DNA from: JAKSCF01 sp028279945
GTDB lineage: Bacteria > Bacillota > Clostridia > Peptostreptococcales > JAAYPU01
Direction of reading: 5' to 3'
Assembly: GCA_028279945.1 (NCBI GenBank)
Contig: JANQMT010000181.1
Span: 1-16,575 of the forward strand
DNA length: 16,575 nt
Shown one piece after another: positions 1 to 7,002 of the stretch. Each line of letters starts with the position of its first letter. Within the stretch, counting starts at the first letter, position 1. A program made the translations under genes and the position numbers. Below the pieces are notes generated by a model. That model made no database searches. It saw nothing but the letters and a program-made list of their open reading frames with translations, and was not told the DNA's origin.

Positions 1-135
1 ATATAATAGTAAAAACCTTTAAATCTTGTTTTATAAGATATAATTTGATAAATTAATCTTGTAATGGTGCGTCCTAAGAAGATTTGTCAGAGATAATTAT
101 ATATTAGCGATTGGAATCCAAAAGCTCTTTTTTAA

Positions 136-164
136 TTGCTGAAACTCGGGTTGTAAGATATAAT
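136..164 (+). promoter_or_regulatory. Candidate sigma-A promoter for the MBL-fold hydrolase gene
   Basis: TTGCTG (136-141), 17 bp, then a perfect TATAAT (159-164), about 36 bp before the start codon at 201. The -35 is weak. A similar 14-base segment (TT-A/G-TAAGATATAAT) also lies at 31-44, without a recognisable -35. The rest of 1-200 shows no gene. Confidence 0.45.
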
Positions 165-200
165 GTATAAAGAATAATGTAGAAAAAATAAGGTGAAGAA

Positions 201-1175
201 ATGGCTAAAGAGATTTATAAAAATATATATTTACATGAAATACCATTACCTAAAAACCCATTAAGAGCAATTAATTGTTACATCATTACATCGGAAGACA
301 GAAACTTGATCATCGATACCGGTTTTAACATCGAACCATGTAAAGAATCCATGATGAAAGCTTTAGATGAGCTTAATCTAAAAGCTGACCAAACAGACGT
401 ATTGATTACGCATTTACATTCTGACCATTGTGGACTTGCTTCATTTTTAAGTGAAGCTGGAATGGATATTTATGCCGGTAAAGTCGATGGCATCTTTATG
501 AATGAGATGACCACCGAAGCATATTGGGATACATTTAAAAAATATGCACAGATGTATGATTTAGATCGAGACCATGTAGATGGAAATGACCATCCCGGCT
601 ATAAATTTTGTCCTAAAGAGTTAATGGATTTTAAACTGCTTGAAGAAGGAAATATCATCAATTTAGGAGACTATAGGTTTGAGGTTGTTGATGTACCGGG
701 CCATACACCGGGCCATATTGCACTATACGAGAGAAAACATAAGCTGATGTTTTGCGGTGATCATATATTGGATCAAATTACACCCAACATTGCTTTCTGG
801 GGATATGGGCAGGACATGTTGCAAGTATATTTCGATAGCTTAAATAAAGTAGCCGGATATGAAATTGAATACCTTTTTCCGGCTCACAGAAATATTATTA
901 AAGACTATAAGAAAAGAATACAAGAACTACTTAAACATCATGATAATCGGTTAGAAGAAATTCTAAATATTATTTCTGATAAGGAAATAAGCGTCAGAGA
1001 TGTAGCTGCTCAAATGAAATGGGAATTAAAGTATAGCAATTGGACTGAATTTCCAAATGCCCAAAAATGGTTTGCATCCAGTGAAGCTATGGCTCATTTA
1101 GAGCATTTAGCATGTACAGATAAAGTGGACAAGCAAATAAAGGATGGTATTTTCTATTTCAAAGCCAGAGCATAG
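201..1175 (+). CDS. MBL-fold metallo-hydrolase
   Basis: Cytosolic 324-residue hydrolase of the metallo-beta-lactamase superfamily. The metal-binding signature HLHSDH is at residues 71-76. The other expected motifs follow in order: GHTPGH (167-172), CGDH (185-188) and PAHR (227-230). These supply the usual histidine and aspartate ligands of a two-metal site. After the catalytic fold, residues from about 240 to the end are helical and finish in a stretch resembling the winged-helix tail found in many MBL-fold hydrolases of this size (around EHLACTDKVDKQIKDG, 301-316). No signal peptide or membrane segment is seen. The ATG has AAGGTGAAG just upstream. The gene stands alone, with its own probable promoter and a terminator behind it, so nothing ties it to the phosphate region downstream. 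The superfamily hydrolyses thioesters, lactones, phosphodiesters and more; the substrate here cannot be read from sequence. Confidence 0.9.
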   Translation: MAKEIYKNIYLHEIPLPKNPLRAINCYIITSEDRNLIIDTGFNIEPCKESMMKALDELNLKADQTDVLITHLHSDHCGLASFLSEAGMDIYAGKVDGIFMNEMTTEAYWDTFKKYAQMYDLDRDHVDGNDHPGYKFCPKELMDFKLLEEGNIINLGDYRFEVVDVPGHTPGHIALYERKHKLMFCGDHILDQITPNIAFWGYGQDMLQVYFDSLNKVAGYEIEYLFPAHRNIIKDYKKRIQELLKHHDNRLEEILNIISDKEISVRDVAAQMKWELKYSNWTEFPNAQKWFASSEAMAHLEHLACTDKVDKQIKDGIFYFKARA

Positions 1176-1223
1176 CTATGAGTGATAAGTTTTACATTTC
1201 CGTGGCTATTTAAAATAATAAAG

Positions 1224-1270
1224 GAGTTGAGTTCATAAGAATCGATCATATGAACCGGCTCTTTTTCTTT
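1224..1270 (+). terminator. Intrinsic terminator after the MBL-fold gene
   Basis: The left arm GAGTTG (1224-1229) plus GTTCATA (1231-1237) pairs with TATGAAC (1249-1255) plus CGGCTC (1256-1261). This gives a 13-bp stem with two G-T pairs and one bulged A (1230). TTTTTCTTT (1262-1270) follows directly. It separates the hydrolase gene from the phosphate-type promoter further on. Confidence 0.75.
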
Positions 1271-1377
1271 GCGCCTGCTAGTCAAGATGTCAAATCTATA
1301 TCGTTTACCATCAATTCCTCTTCTTTCAAAAATTGAGAACTGTCGTATAAACATTTTTTTATTTTTTTATATTTACA

Positions 1378-1431
1378 TTTACGTATTTTTAACATTTCCT
1401 ATGAAAAGAATTAACATTTACGAGCTACAAT
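1378..1431 (+). promoter_or_regulatory. PHO-box promoter 1 (small RNA / peptide unit)
   Basis: TTTACG (1378), TTAACA (1389), a degenerate TATGAA (1400) and TTAACA (1411) start at exact 11-bp steps. Nine bases after the last box comes TACAAT (1426-1431), a good -10. There is no separate -35, as expected for a promoter activated by PhoP bound to TTAACA-like direct repeats with 5-bp gaps. The box-to-minus-10 distances equal those of the promoters at 1627 and 4067. An extra TTTACA at 1372 is out of register. Transcription would begin near 1438. Confidence 0.75.
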
Positions 1432-1460
1432 GAAAGCAGATAGGAAGTGAGGCTTTTAAT

Positions 1461-1514
1461 ATGAGAAGTGAATGTAAAAAAATGTTAATTTGTGAGAATG
1501 AGAAATATAGATAA
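1461..1514 (+). CDS. Putative 17-residue peptide MRSECKKMLICENEKYR
   Basis: This small frame lies inside the PHO-box-driven short transcript. The ATG is preceded by a purine-rich Shine-Dalgarno region (GGAAGTGAGG, 1443-1452) at an 8-base spacing, better than chance would usually give. The peptide is charged, has two cysteines (C5, C11), and shows no signal or membrane segment. The stop lies 6 bases before the terminator stem. I do not recognise it. The frame is too short for coding statistics, so translation rests on the Shine-Dalgarno site and the compact promoter-ORF-terminator layout. Confidence 0.3.
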   Translation: MRSECKKMLICENEKYR

Positions 1515-1520
1515 ATTGAT

Positions 1521-1566
1521 GGGCTGCCTTACTCCTCCCCATAGATGATTAAGGGCAGTCCTTTTT
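1521..1566 (+). terminator. Intrinsic terminator of the short transcript
   Basis: GGGCTGCCTTA (1521-1531) pairs with TAAGGGCAGTCC (1550-1561) through 11 bp, with one G-T pair and one bulged G. The loop is 18 nt, and TTTTT follows (1562-1566). It ends the unit started by the promoter at 1378-1431. Confidence 0.8.
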
Positions 1567-1626
1567 ACGTATAATCCATACGGCCTTAGTGTTGAATTGC
1601 TTTATAAAGTGAATAAATATTATGCT

Positions 1627-1680
1627 TTAACAATTATCTAACATAGACATAATAAATCCTTATAAAAGAGCTAATATAAT
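1627..1680 (+). promoter_or_regulatory. PHO-box promoter 2 (PAP2-GT4-PLC operon)
   Basis: Hexamers start at 1627 (TTAACA), 1638 (CTAACA), 1649 (ATAATA, degenerate) and 1660 (TTATAA, degenerate), at exact 11-bp steps. A perfect TATAAT follows (1675-1680) after the same 9-bp gap seen in the other two PHO-type promoters. The two upstream boxes are good and the two downstream ones weak, so affinity or strength may differ. The predicted start site is near 1687, only about 17 bases before the start codon. Confidence 0.65.
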
Positions 1681-1703
1681 TAAGGTGAAAGGAGGATTAA
1701 AGG

Positions 1704-2225
1704 ATGAGTGTATTGACCTATATAAAAAAAGGTGATGTTTCTATTTATTATTGGATTAATAAGAAATTTCATTGTACTTTTTTGGATGTTTTTATGAGAG
1801 GAATAACTCATTTAGGTTCTACAATATTTGCAATCGTATTTCCTTTATTATTTTTAGTATTTTCAAAGCAAGAAATAAAAAATATTGGCATGGATTTAAT
1901 GGTCACTATGATCATTAGTCAGTTTATTGTACATTCTATTAAAAGAGTGGTAAGAAGGCCGCGACCATATAGGACATTAAAAGATGCCAGAGCCGTTAAT
2001 CCACCGTCATGTCAGTATTCATTTCCTTCCGGGCACACTTGTACAGCTTTTTCCTTTGTTTTACCTTTAATGTATCATATACCAATGATGACACCAATAT
2101 TTCTGATGATCGGAGTGCTTGTAGCCTTATCAAGAATATACTTGGGCTTTCATTATCCGACAGATGTATTTATTGGTTTTTTTATAGCATATATGGGTAC
2201 GATTATCCAATTTAGTTTTTTTTAA
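1704..2225 (+). CDS. PAP2-family membrane phosphatase
   Basis: A 173-residue integral membrane phosphatase of the type 2 phosphatidic acid phosphatase family, which removes phosphate from lipid phosphates such as phosphatidic acid, phosphatidylglycerol phosphate or undecaprenyl pyrophosphate. All three catalytic motifs are intact: KX6RP (K80 to P88), PSGH (108-111) and SRX5HX3D (S143, R144, H150, D154). Hydrophobic segments lie near 38-53, 64-79, 112-127, 131-146 and 155-172. The ATG has GGAGG (1691-1695) 8 bases upstream. The glycosyltransferase gene follows after only 16 bases, so the two are surely one operon, led by PHO-box promoter 2. That context favours a role in lipid turnover under phosphate limitation. 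An undecaprenyl-pyrophosphate phosphatase (BcrC-like) remains possible, since motifs alone do not separate the two. Confidence 0.92.
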   Translation: MSVLTYIKKGDVSIYYWINKKFHCTFLDVFMRGITHLGSTIFAIVFPLLFLVFSKQEIKNIGMDLMVTMIISQFIVHSIKRVVRRPRPYRTLKDARAVNPPSCQYSFPSGHTCTAFSFVLPLMYHIPMMTPIFLMIGVLVALSRIYLGFHYPTDVFIGFFIAYMGTIIQFSFF

Positions 2226-2241
2226 AGTGAGGAGATAGAAA

Positions 2242-3384
2242 ATGAAGATTGCATTATTTTCAGATACTTTTTTGCCGGCTGTAAACGGGGTTACTAAAAC
2301 CCTTGATAAAATGAAAGATTATATGGATCAAAAGGGAATTGAATATAGATTTTTTATCCCTGGCAAAGAAAGTAATACTATGGGCAATACCATTGAGCTG
2401 AACAGCTTCAAATTTTTTCTCTACCCTGAATGTAAAATTGCAATACCAAAATACAAAATCATTGAAGAGTCATTGCATAAATTTAAACCGGATATTATAC
2501 ATCTTGTAACACCTTTTTCTATGGGCTTAATGGGTCTAAAATATGCTAAAGATAATAATATTCCATTAGTATCTTCTTATCATACGGATTTTCCTAAATA
2601 TCTTAAATTTTACAATCTAGAATTTATGGAAAATTCGCTATGGCACTTTTTCAGGTGGTTTCACTCTAACTGTTATATCAATTTTAGTCCTTCAAATGAC
2701 ACGAAAGAAGATATGGAAAAGCATGGTATAAAAAATATAGAATTGTGGGGCAGAGGCATAGATACAAACCTTTTCAGTCCCAATAAAAAAAGTGAAGCAT
2801 TGAAAAAGAAATACTGCAAGCACGGCGAAAAACTACTGTTATATGTAGGAAGAGTATCCCCTGAAAAGGAACTGGATGTGTTATTAGATGCTGCTAAAAT
2901 ACTCAATGAAAAAAAGGTTAAGTATCAATTGGTTGTAGTTGGAGATGGTCCTACAAGAAAAGAGCTGGAAAGCAGAGAAATAGACAATATAACCTTTGTA
3001 GGCTATAAATCCGGAGCTGAGTTACAAACTTATTATGCTTCTGCAGATCTCTTCACGTTCCCGGCCAGTAGTGAAACCTATGGAAATGTTATTTTAGAAG
3101 CCATGGCATCCGGATTGCCGGTAGTCAGTCCAAATGAAGGCGGAATAAAAGAGAATCTTATTGACGGATATAATGGATTAGCTTTTGAAAAAGAAAACCC
3201 GGACAGCATGGCGGATAAGATAATAGCGCTGATTGAGAATGACCAACTGCAACAGAGTATCAAGAAAAATGCTATTAGTTACACGTTCTCAAGAAGTTGG
3301 GACAGTATTTATACAAATTTATTCAAACAGTACCACGGGGTAATTGAAGAAATGAATCAAATACCAACAAAGAGGTCCGCATAA
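2242..3384 (+). CDS. GT4 (GT-B fold) glycosyltransferase, probable lipid glycosyltransferase
   Basis: A 380-residue cytosolic or membrane-surface glycosyltransferase of family GT4. The N-terminal acceptor domain opens with MKIALFSDTFLPAVNGV and carries HTD at 114-116. The C-terminal nucleotide-sugar domain has the GRVSPEKELD segment (203-212) and the EX7E motif (E278, E286), within SETYGNVILEAMASG. These segments resemble the subgroup holding SqdX-type sulfoquinovosyl-diacylglycerol synthases and mannosyl or glucosyl transferases that act on lipids. A basic, aromatic stretch (about 115-145) could contact the membrane. The Shine-Dalgarno site is GTGAGGAG, just after the PAP2 stop. Between a lipid phosphatase and a phospholipase-like gene, the likely acceptor is diacylglycerol and the product a glycolipid that replaces phospholipid. 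The acceptor and sugar donor are inferred from context; other GT4 acceptors cannot be excluded. Confidence 0.88.
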   Translation: MKIALFSDTFLPAVNGVTKTLDKMKDYMDQKGIEYRFFIPGKESNTMGNTIELNSFKFFLYPECKIAIPKYKIIEESLHKFKPDIIHLVTPFSMGLMGLKYAKDNNIPLVSSYHTDFPKYLKFYNLEFMENSLWHFFRWFHSNCYINFSPSNDTKEDMEKHGIKNIELWGRGIDTNLFSPNKKSEALKKKYCKHGEKLLLYVGRVSPEKELDVLLDAAKILNEKKVKYQLVVVGDGPTRKELESREIDNITFVGYKSGAELQTYYASADLFTFPASSETYGNVILEAMASGLPVVSPNEGGIKENLIDGYNGLAFEKENPDSMADKIIALIENDQLQQSIKKNAISYTFSRSWDSIYTNLFKQYHGVIEEMNQIPTKRSA

Positions 3385-3484
3385 AAATACAGAGAAAATA
3401 TTGTATGGTGATCTGATAAAAACAAAATATAGATATGAAAAAATGAATGTTATAGAAAAATCAGAAATCTAAGGAGAGAAAAAA

Positions 3485-4057
3485 ATGCTGGTGAATACGC
3501 ATATGCTGATAGGTCAAAGTGTTTATGAGAATATACAAAGAGTATTAAATATTAATCTCAATAAAAGTAAATTCATTTATGGAAATGTAAAACCTGATAT
3601 TGTATATAAATTGGCGACTATGTCACATTGTATGAAAGATTCTCTATGTTTTGTATTGGAGGAGATTAGCAATTTACTGGTACCTGACGAAAAAGATTTA
3701 GACCAATTTTCTATTGATTTAGGCGTCATTAATCATTATCTATCTGATTTTTTTTGCAGTGCTCACTATTATCCTGAGAGATTCAATTCGTTCATTAAGC
3801 ATATAGATTATGAATACAATCTCCACAAAGCATTTAAAAAATTACAAAGAGATAAATTATTAAACCTATCGAAATTACAAGTAGATAGGTTTAATAAAGG
3901 GACAATTATTGATACAATTTTTGTCTTAGAACGCTTATATAAAAAAGAAAATATCAACGTTGAAAAAGATATTTTTTATGCTTTAAGAATATCCACATTG
4001 GCCAGCATTTATATATTGGAAAATTCTTCTTTGATATACCGCAAAGCTGCAGCTTAG
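3485..4057 (+). CDS. Zinc-dependent phospholipase C-family protein, apparently cytosolic
   Basis: A 190-residue protein of the zinc-dependent phospholipase C family (the fold of Clostridium perfringens alpha-toxin and Bacillus cereus PLC). The ligand set can be read directly: H6, D38, H48, H84, D88, H94, H106 and E110. The spacing of the last five (4, 6, 12, 4) is identical to H126-D130-H136-H148-E152 of alpha-toxin; H6, D38 and H48 would match H11, D56 and H68. The toxin's Trp1 ligand is absent and there is no signal peptide, so this is probably an intracellular enzyme, not a secreted toxin. It also lacks the C2-like membrane-binding domain. AAGGAG (3471-3476) precedes the ATG. The gene follows the glycosyltransferase by 100 bases with no terminator seen, so it probably shares the PAP2-GT4 operon. 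Probable role: releasing diacylglycerol and phospho-headgroups from membrane lipid. Activity is inferred from metal ligands only. Confidence 0.82.
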   Translation: MLVNTHMLIGQSVYENIQRVLNINLNKSKFIYGNVKPDIVYKLATMSHCMKDSLCFVLEEISNLLVPDEKDLDQFSIDLGVINHYLSDFFCSAHYYPERFNSFIKHIDYEYNLHKAFKKLQRDKLLNLSKLQVDRFNKGTIIDTIFVLERLYKKENINVEKDIFYALRISTLASIYILENSSLIYRKAAA

Positions 4058-4066
4058 TAAGTTTTG

Positions 4067-4120
4067 TTTACCTAATTTTAACAATGTTAATAACAGAAAT
4101 TAACATTTTAAAGATAAAAT
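4067..4120 (+). promoter_or_regulatory. PHO-box promoter 3 (alkaline phosphatase)
   Basis: TTTACC (4067), TTAACA (4078), a degenerate AATAAC (4089) and TTAACA (4100) start at exact 11-bp steps. TAAAAT (4115-4120) follows at a 9-bp gap. This is the same geometry as the promoters at 1378 and 1627. Lying directly before an alkaline phosphatase gene, the classic PhoP target, it is the strongest support for reading all three as PHO boxes. Transcription would start near 4127. Confidence 0.85.
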
Positions 4121-4153
4121 TGAATTAATATTTTTTAGGAGGTACGTGAAAAA

Positions 4154-5767
4154 ATGAAAAAAAAGCTAGGAATAATTGCTGTTATAGTGTTAAGCTTAAT
4201 TTTGTCGTTTACAGTAGTCTTTGCTGACACTTATACAGTAAAATCAGGAGATGTTTTATGGAAAATTGCACAAGACAAAGGAGTGACTGTAGATCAAATT
4301 AAAGCTATCAATAATATTGACGATTCCGATATTATATATCCGGGACAAATATTAACGACAGCTTTAAGCCAACAAAGTACAAGCACAAAATGTCCAAGCT
4401 CTAACTCAGAAATGCCTAAATACGTATTTATGTTTATTGGAGATGGATTAGGATTTTCTCAAAGACAGTTTTCAGAGTATTATTTACAAACATTAGAAAA
4501 TGATCCATCTAAAAAGTTACTAATGAACACCTTTAGTGTATCCGGTATCAATACAACCCATTCTGCTGATGCATTAATTACAGATTCGGCAGCAGCAGGA
4601 ACAGCGCTGGCTACAGGTTTTAAAACCAATAACGGTGTCATATCTCAAGATGCAAACGGCAATAATGTCAGAACATTAATAGAAGAGGCCGAAGCAAGAG
4701 GAATGGCGACAGGACTTGTTACAACTACGCGTTTAACCCATGCGACACCGGCTACCTTTGCTGCTCATAATATCAGTAGAGGGAATGAAAACGAAATAGC
4801 TGAAGATTACCTTGACAGTGGTGTAGACTTTTTCGCTGGTGGAGGACTCAGACACTTTATACCTCAAAACTATCAAACCGATCAAACAGACTCTGCCGGA
4901 AAAACCATAAAATCAAAAAGAAAAGATGATAAAAACATAGTAGATGAATTTGATAAATTAGGTTATGAAACTTACTTAGGAATGAATGGAGCAAAAGCGT
5001 TCAAAACAGAAGATTTTTCTGATATAGATAAAGTATTTGCAGCTTTTACATATACCCACTTACCTTATGAAATTGACAGAATTAATCAACAGCAAGAAAC
5101 GCCTTCTTTGGCAGATATGACAGACAAATGTATACAAGTCTTAGAAAAAGATGAAGACGGCTTCTTTGTAATGGTCGAAGGTGGACGAATTGACCACGCA
5201 TCTCATGCCAATGATGCAGCATCAACGGTTAATGACACACTTGCTTTTGATGATGCTATTCAAGAAGCATATGAGTTTTATTTAGAGCACCCTCAAGAGA
5301 CCCTAATATTGGTAGTAGGAGATCATGAAACAGGTGGCATGGGGCTAGGTATGGATACAAAAGGATATTTTGTTGACCCATCTGTACTGATTAAGGCAAA
5401 AGCTTCTATAGAAGACGTTGTCTTTGGAAAATATACAGGCGATAGAGAAAGCTTTAAGACATATATTGGAGAAAATTTAGGTTTAAATGATTTAACAGAA
5501 GATGAACTGGCTAAACTTGAAAAAGGCATGGATGATGCAGATGCAGGTATTACATATGGATACTATAATTATAACTCTGCAGGTATGGCTGTAACACACA
5601 TCATCTCAGAAAGGGCTAATATATTTTGGACCACAACCATTCATACAGGAACTGCGATTCCTATGAGTGCCATAGGAATTGGAGCAGAAACCTTTGACGG
5701 ATATAAAGATAACACAGAAATTGCTAGGGCAATGGCTGATTTAATGGGATTCGAATTGTCTAAATAG
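4154..5767 (+). CDS. Exported alkaline phosphatase with N-terminal LysM domain
   Basis: A 537-residue secreted enzyme that hydrolyses phosphomonoesters outside the cell. Residues 1-24 form a signal peptide (MKKK, hydrophobic core, FA-D cleavage region). Residues about 26-69 are one LysM domain (YTVKSGDVLWKIAQ to YPGQIL), which binds peptidoglycan. A short Ser/Thr-rich linker leads to the alkaline phosphatase domain, about 88-535. Matches to E. coli PhoA residues are visible: D97 (metal), S145 in TDSAAAGTALATG (nucleophile), HATPATFAAH (196-205) with R209 close by (phosphate-binding Arg), E342, D348 and H351 in VEGGRIDHASH, D390-H391 in GDHETGG, and H497 in IHTGTA. AGGAGG (4138-4143) precedes the ATG. 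PHO-box promoter 3 lies directly upstream and a strong terminator downstream. The LysM domain would hold the enzyme in the wall so that released phosphate is captured locally. Confidence 0.95.
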   Translation: MKKKLGIIAVIVLSLILSFTVVFADTYTVKSGDVLWKIAQDKGVTVDQIKAINNIDDSDIIYPGQILTTALSQQSTSTKCPSSNSEMPKYVFMFIGDGLGFSQRQFSEYYLQTLENDPSKKLLMNTFSVSGINTTHSADALITDSAAAGTALATGFKTNNGVISQDANGNNVRTLIEEAEARGMATGLVTTTRLTHATPATFAAHNISRGNENEIAEDYLDSGVDFFAGGGLRHFIPQNYQTDQTDSAGKTIKSKRKDDKNIVDEFDKLGYETYLGMNGAKAFKTEDFSDIDKVFAAFTYTHLPYEIDRINQQQETPSLADMTDKCIQVLEKDEDGFFVMVEGGRIDHASHANDAASTVNDTLAFDDAIQEAYEFYLEHPQETLILVVGDHETGGMGLGMDTKGYFVDPSVLIKAKASIEDVVFGKYTGDRESFKTYIGENLGLNDLTEDELAKLEKGMDDADAGITYGYYNYNSAGMAVTHIISERANIFWTTTIHTGTAIPMSAIGIGAETFDGYKDNTEIARAMADLMGFELSK

Positions 5768-5772
5768 TAACT

Positions 5773-5812
5773 AGGCCGCCCCTTTTTCCTCTCAGGGTGG
5801 CCTTTTTCTTTT
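5773..5812 (+). terminator. Intrinsic terminator after alkaline phosphatase
   Basis: AGGCCGCCC (5773-5781) pairs with GGGTGGCCT (5795-5803) in a 9-bp GC-rich stem with one G-T pair. A T-rich tail ending TTTTCTTTT (to 5812) follows. The next gene's Shine-Dalgarno site begins 4 bases later, so that gene depends on read-through or a promoter I did not find. Confidence 0.85.
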
Positions 5813-5826
5813 GTAAAGGAGTAAAG

Positions 5827-7002
5827 ATGAACCAGAAATTATTTCTAAAAGGAATAACAATAACTGTGGTTATTGTTTTTGTGCTTATATATTATATTCA
5901 ATATGGGAACAACCCAGAGATGCAATCATCAGATGTCTTAGAAACAAAAGCTAAAGTTGTAGAGATAAATAATACGGATGTTATTCAATCAGGAGCAGGC
6001 TGTATCGGTGTTCAAGTTCTAGAAATTCAACTGCTTTCGGGAGATTTTGAAGGGAAAATAATCCAAGGGTTTAATAATTTGTATGGACAAATCGAAACCG
6101 ATAATATCTACCAAAAAGGAGATACAATTCTAGCAGCAATTAAGGTGGATAAAGGCGAAATCGTGGATGCAAAAGCCATTGAGCTTTACAGGCAAGATTG
6201 GATATTGGCTTTATTTCTTTTTTTTGTGATGACATTACTCCTTTTTGCAGGTATTATTGGAGCTAAAGCAATTTTGTCATTTGTTTTGAGTCTAATTCTT
6301 ATTTGGGAGTTGTTGATTAAAGGGCTATTAGAAGGAAAAAATCCACTGGTGCTTACGACCATTACGGTCATCTTATTATCGGCTATTATTATATTTCTAG
6401 TTGCAGGCTTTAATAAAAAAGGATTATCTGCTTTTCTAGGTACTATTTTTGGATTGGTAACGACCCTTATTATTACTTTAATATATGGACAGTACGTAGG
6501 TCTTTTTGGCATGACCCAACCCTATGTTCAATCCCTAATCATCAGCGGCTATTTTCATTTAAATATTCAACAGATATTCTATTCTGCCATTATACTAGGG
6601 GCATCCGGTGCAGCAATGGATCTTGCAATGGATATTGCCGCATCCATGAGTGAATTAAAAGAAAAAAAGCCGGATATACCATTAAAATCATTAATTTTAT
6701 CCGGATTTAATATAGGAAAACATGTCATTGGAACCATGACCACAACCCTATTGCTGGCTTATTCAGGAGGATACCTGACGTTGCTTATGCTATTCATGCT
6801 TAAAAATTCCAGCTTTTTAAGGATGATTAATCTAAAAATTGTATCAGCGGAAATCATGAGAACACTCATTGGAAGCTTGGGATTGGTAATGGTAGCACCT
6901 ATTACAGCGGTTATTGCCGGCGTGTTAATGAGTCAAGATTTTAAAGTGTCATTGAAAAAAGTGCTTGAATTTAATGGGAAAAAGGTTTATGATAATAAAT
7001 GA
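5827..7002 (+). CDS. YibE/F-family multi-pass membrane protein
   Basis: A 391-residue protein of the YibE/F family, whose function is not established. After one N-terminal membrane segment (9-24) comes an exposed domain (about 32-120). It is followed by some seven hydrophobic segments, near 126-142, 146-163, 173-193, 202-220, 250-265, 300-325 and 345-368. The family-typical stretch GASGAAMDLAMDIAASMSE is at 258-276. I chose the ATG at 5827 because AAGGAG (5816-5821) sits 5 bases before it. An upstream in-frame ATG at 5797 would overlap the preceding terminator stem and has no ribosome-binding site. The stop codon is 29 bases from the tetR start, so the two genes are probably co-transcribed. 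Confidence 0.85.
   Translation: MNQKLFLKGITITVVIVFVLIYYIQYGNNPEMQSSDVLETKAKVVEINNTDVIQSGAGCIGVQVLEIQLLSGDFEGKIIQGFNNLYGQIETDNIYQKGDTILAAIKVDKGEIVDAKAIELYRQDWILALFLFFVMTLLLFAGIIGAKAILSFVLSLILIWELLIKGLLEGKNPLVLTTITVILLSAIIIFLVAGFNKKGLSAFLGTIFGLVTTLIITLIYGQYVGLFGMTQPYVQSLIISGYFHLNIQQIFYSAIILGASGAAMDLAMDIAASMSELKEKKPDIPLKSLILSGFNIGKHVIGTMTTTLLLAYSGGYLTLLMLFMLKNSSFLRMINLKIVSAEIMRTLIGSLGLVMVAPITAVIAGVLMSQDFKVSLKKVLEFNGKKVYDNK

Larger units (their letters stand above)
1438..1566 (+). ncRNA. Putative phosphate-regulated short transcript (small RNA or peptide mRNA)
   Basis: A transcript from the PHO-box promoter 1 would run from about 1438 to the terminator tail at 1566, roughly 130 nt. No gene of usual size fits inside. 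It contains a ribosome-binding site and a 17-codon frame (1461-1514). It could be a regulatory small RNA, a peptide mRNA or both. It is closed by its own terminator, and the next gene has its own PHO-box promoter, so it is not simply that gene's leader. The 5' end is inferred from the -10 position. I recognise no known RNA family. Confidence 0.4.

Noticed and set aside
1..200. Repeated 14-base segment at 31-44 and 151-164 as a possible regulatory direct repeat
   Set aside because: Both copies are essentially -10-like TATAAT contexts; only the second has a plausible -35, and chance similarity is likely in AT-rich DNA.
1154..1354. Open frame of 66 codons on the minus strand
   Set aside because: It overlaps the end of the MBL-fold gene and runs across the terminator stem, has no convincing ribosome-binding site, and its product shows no recognisable motif.
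1498..1548. Second short frame (16 codons, MRNIDKLMGCLTPPHR) in the PHO-controlled mini-unit
   Set aside because: Its upstream sequence gives a poor ribosome-binding site and the frame runs through the left arm and loop of the terminator. The frame at 1461 is better supported.
5797..5826. Upstream start for the YibE/F protein
   Set aside because: It would add ten residues encoded by the terminator stem and tail of the preceding gene, and lacks a ribosome-binding site; ATG 5827 has AAGGAG at the right distance.
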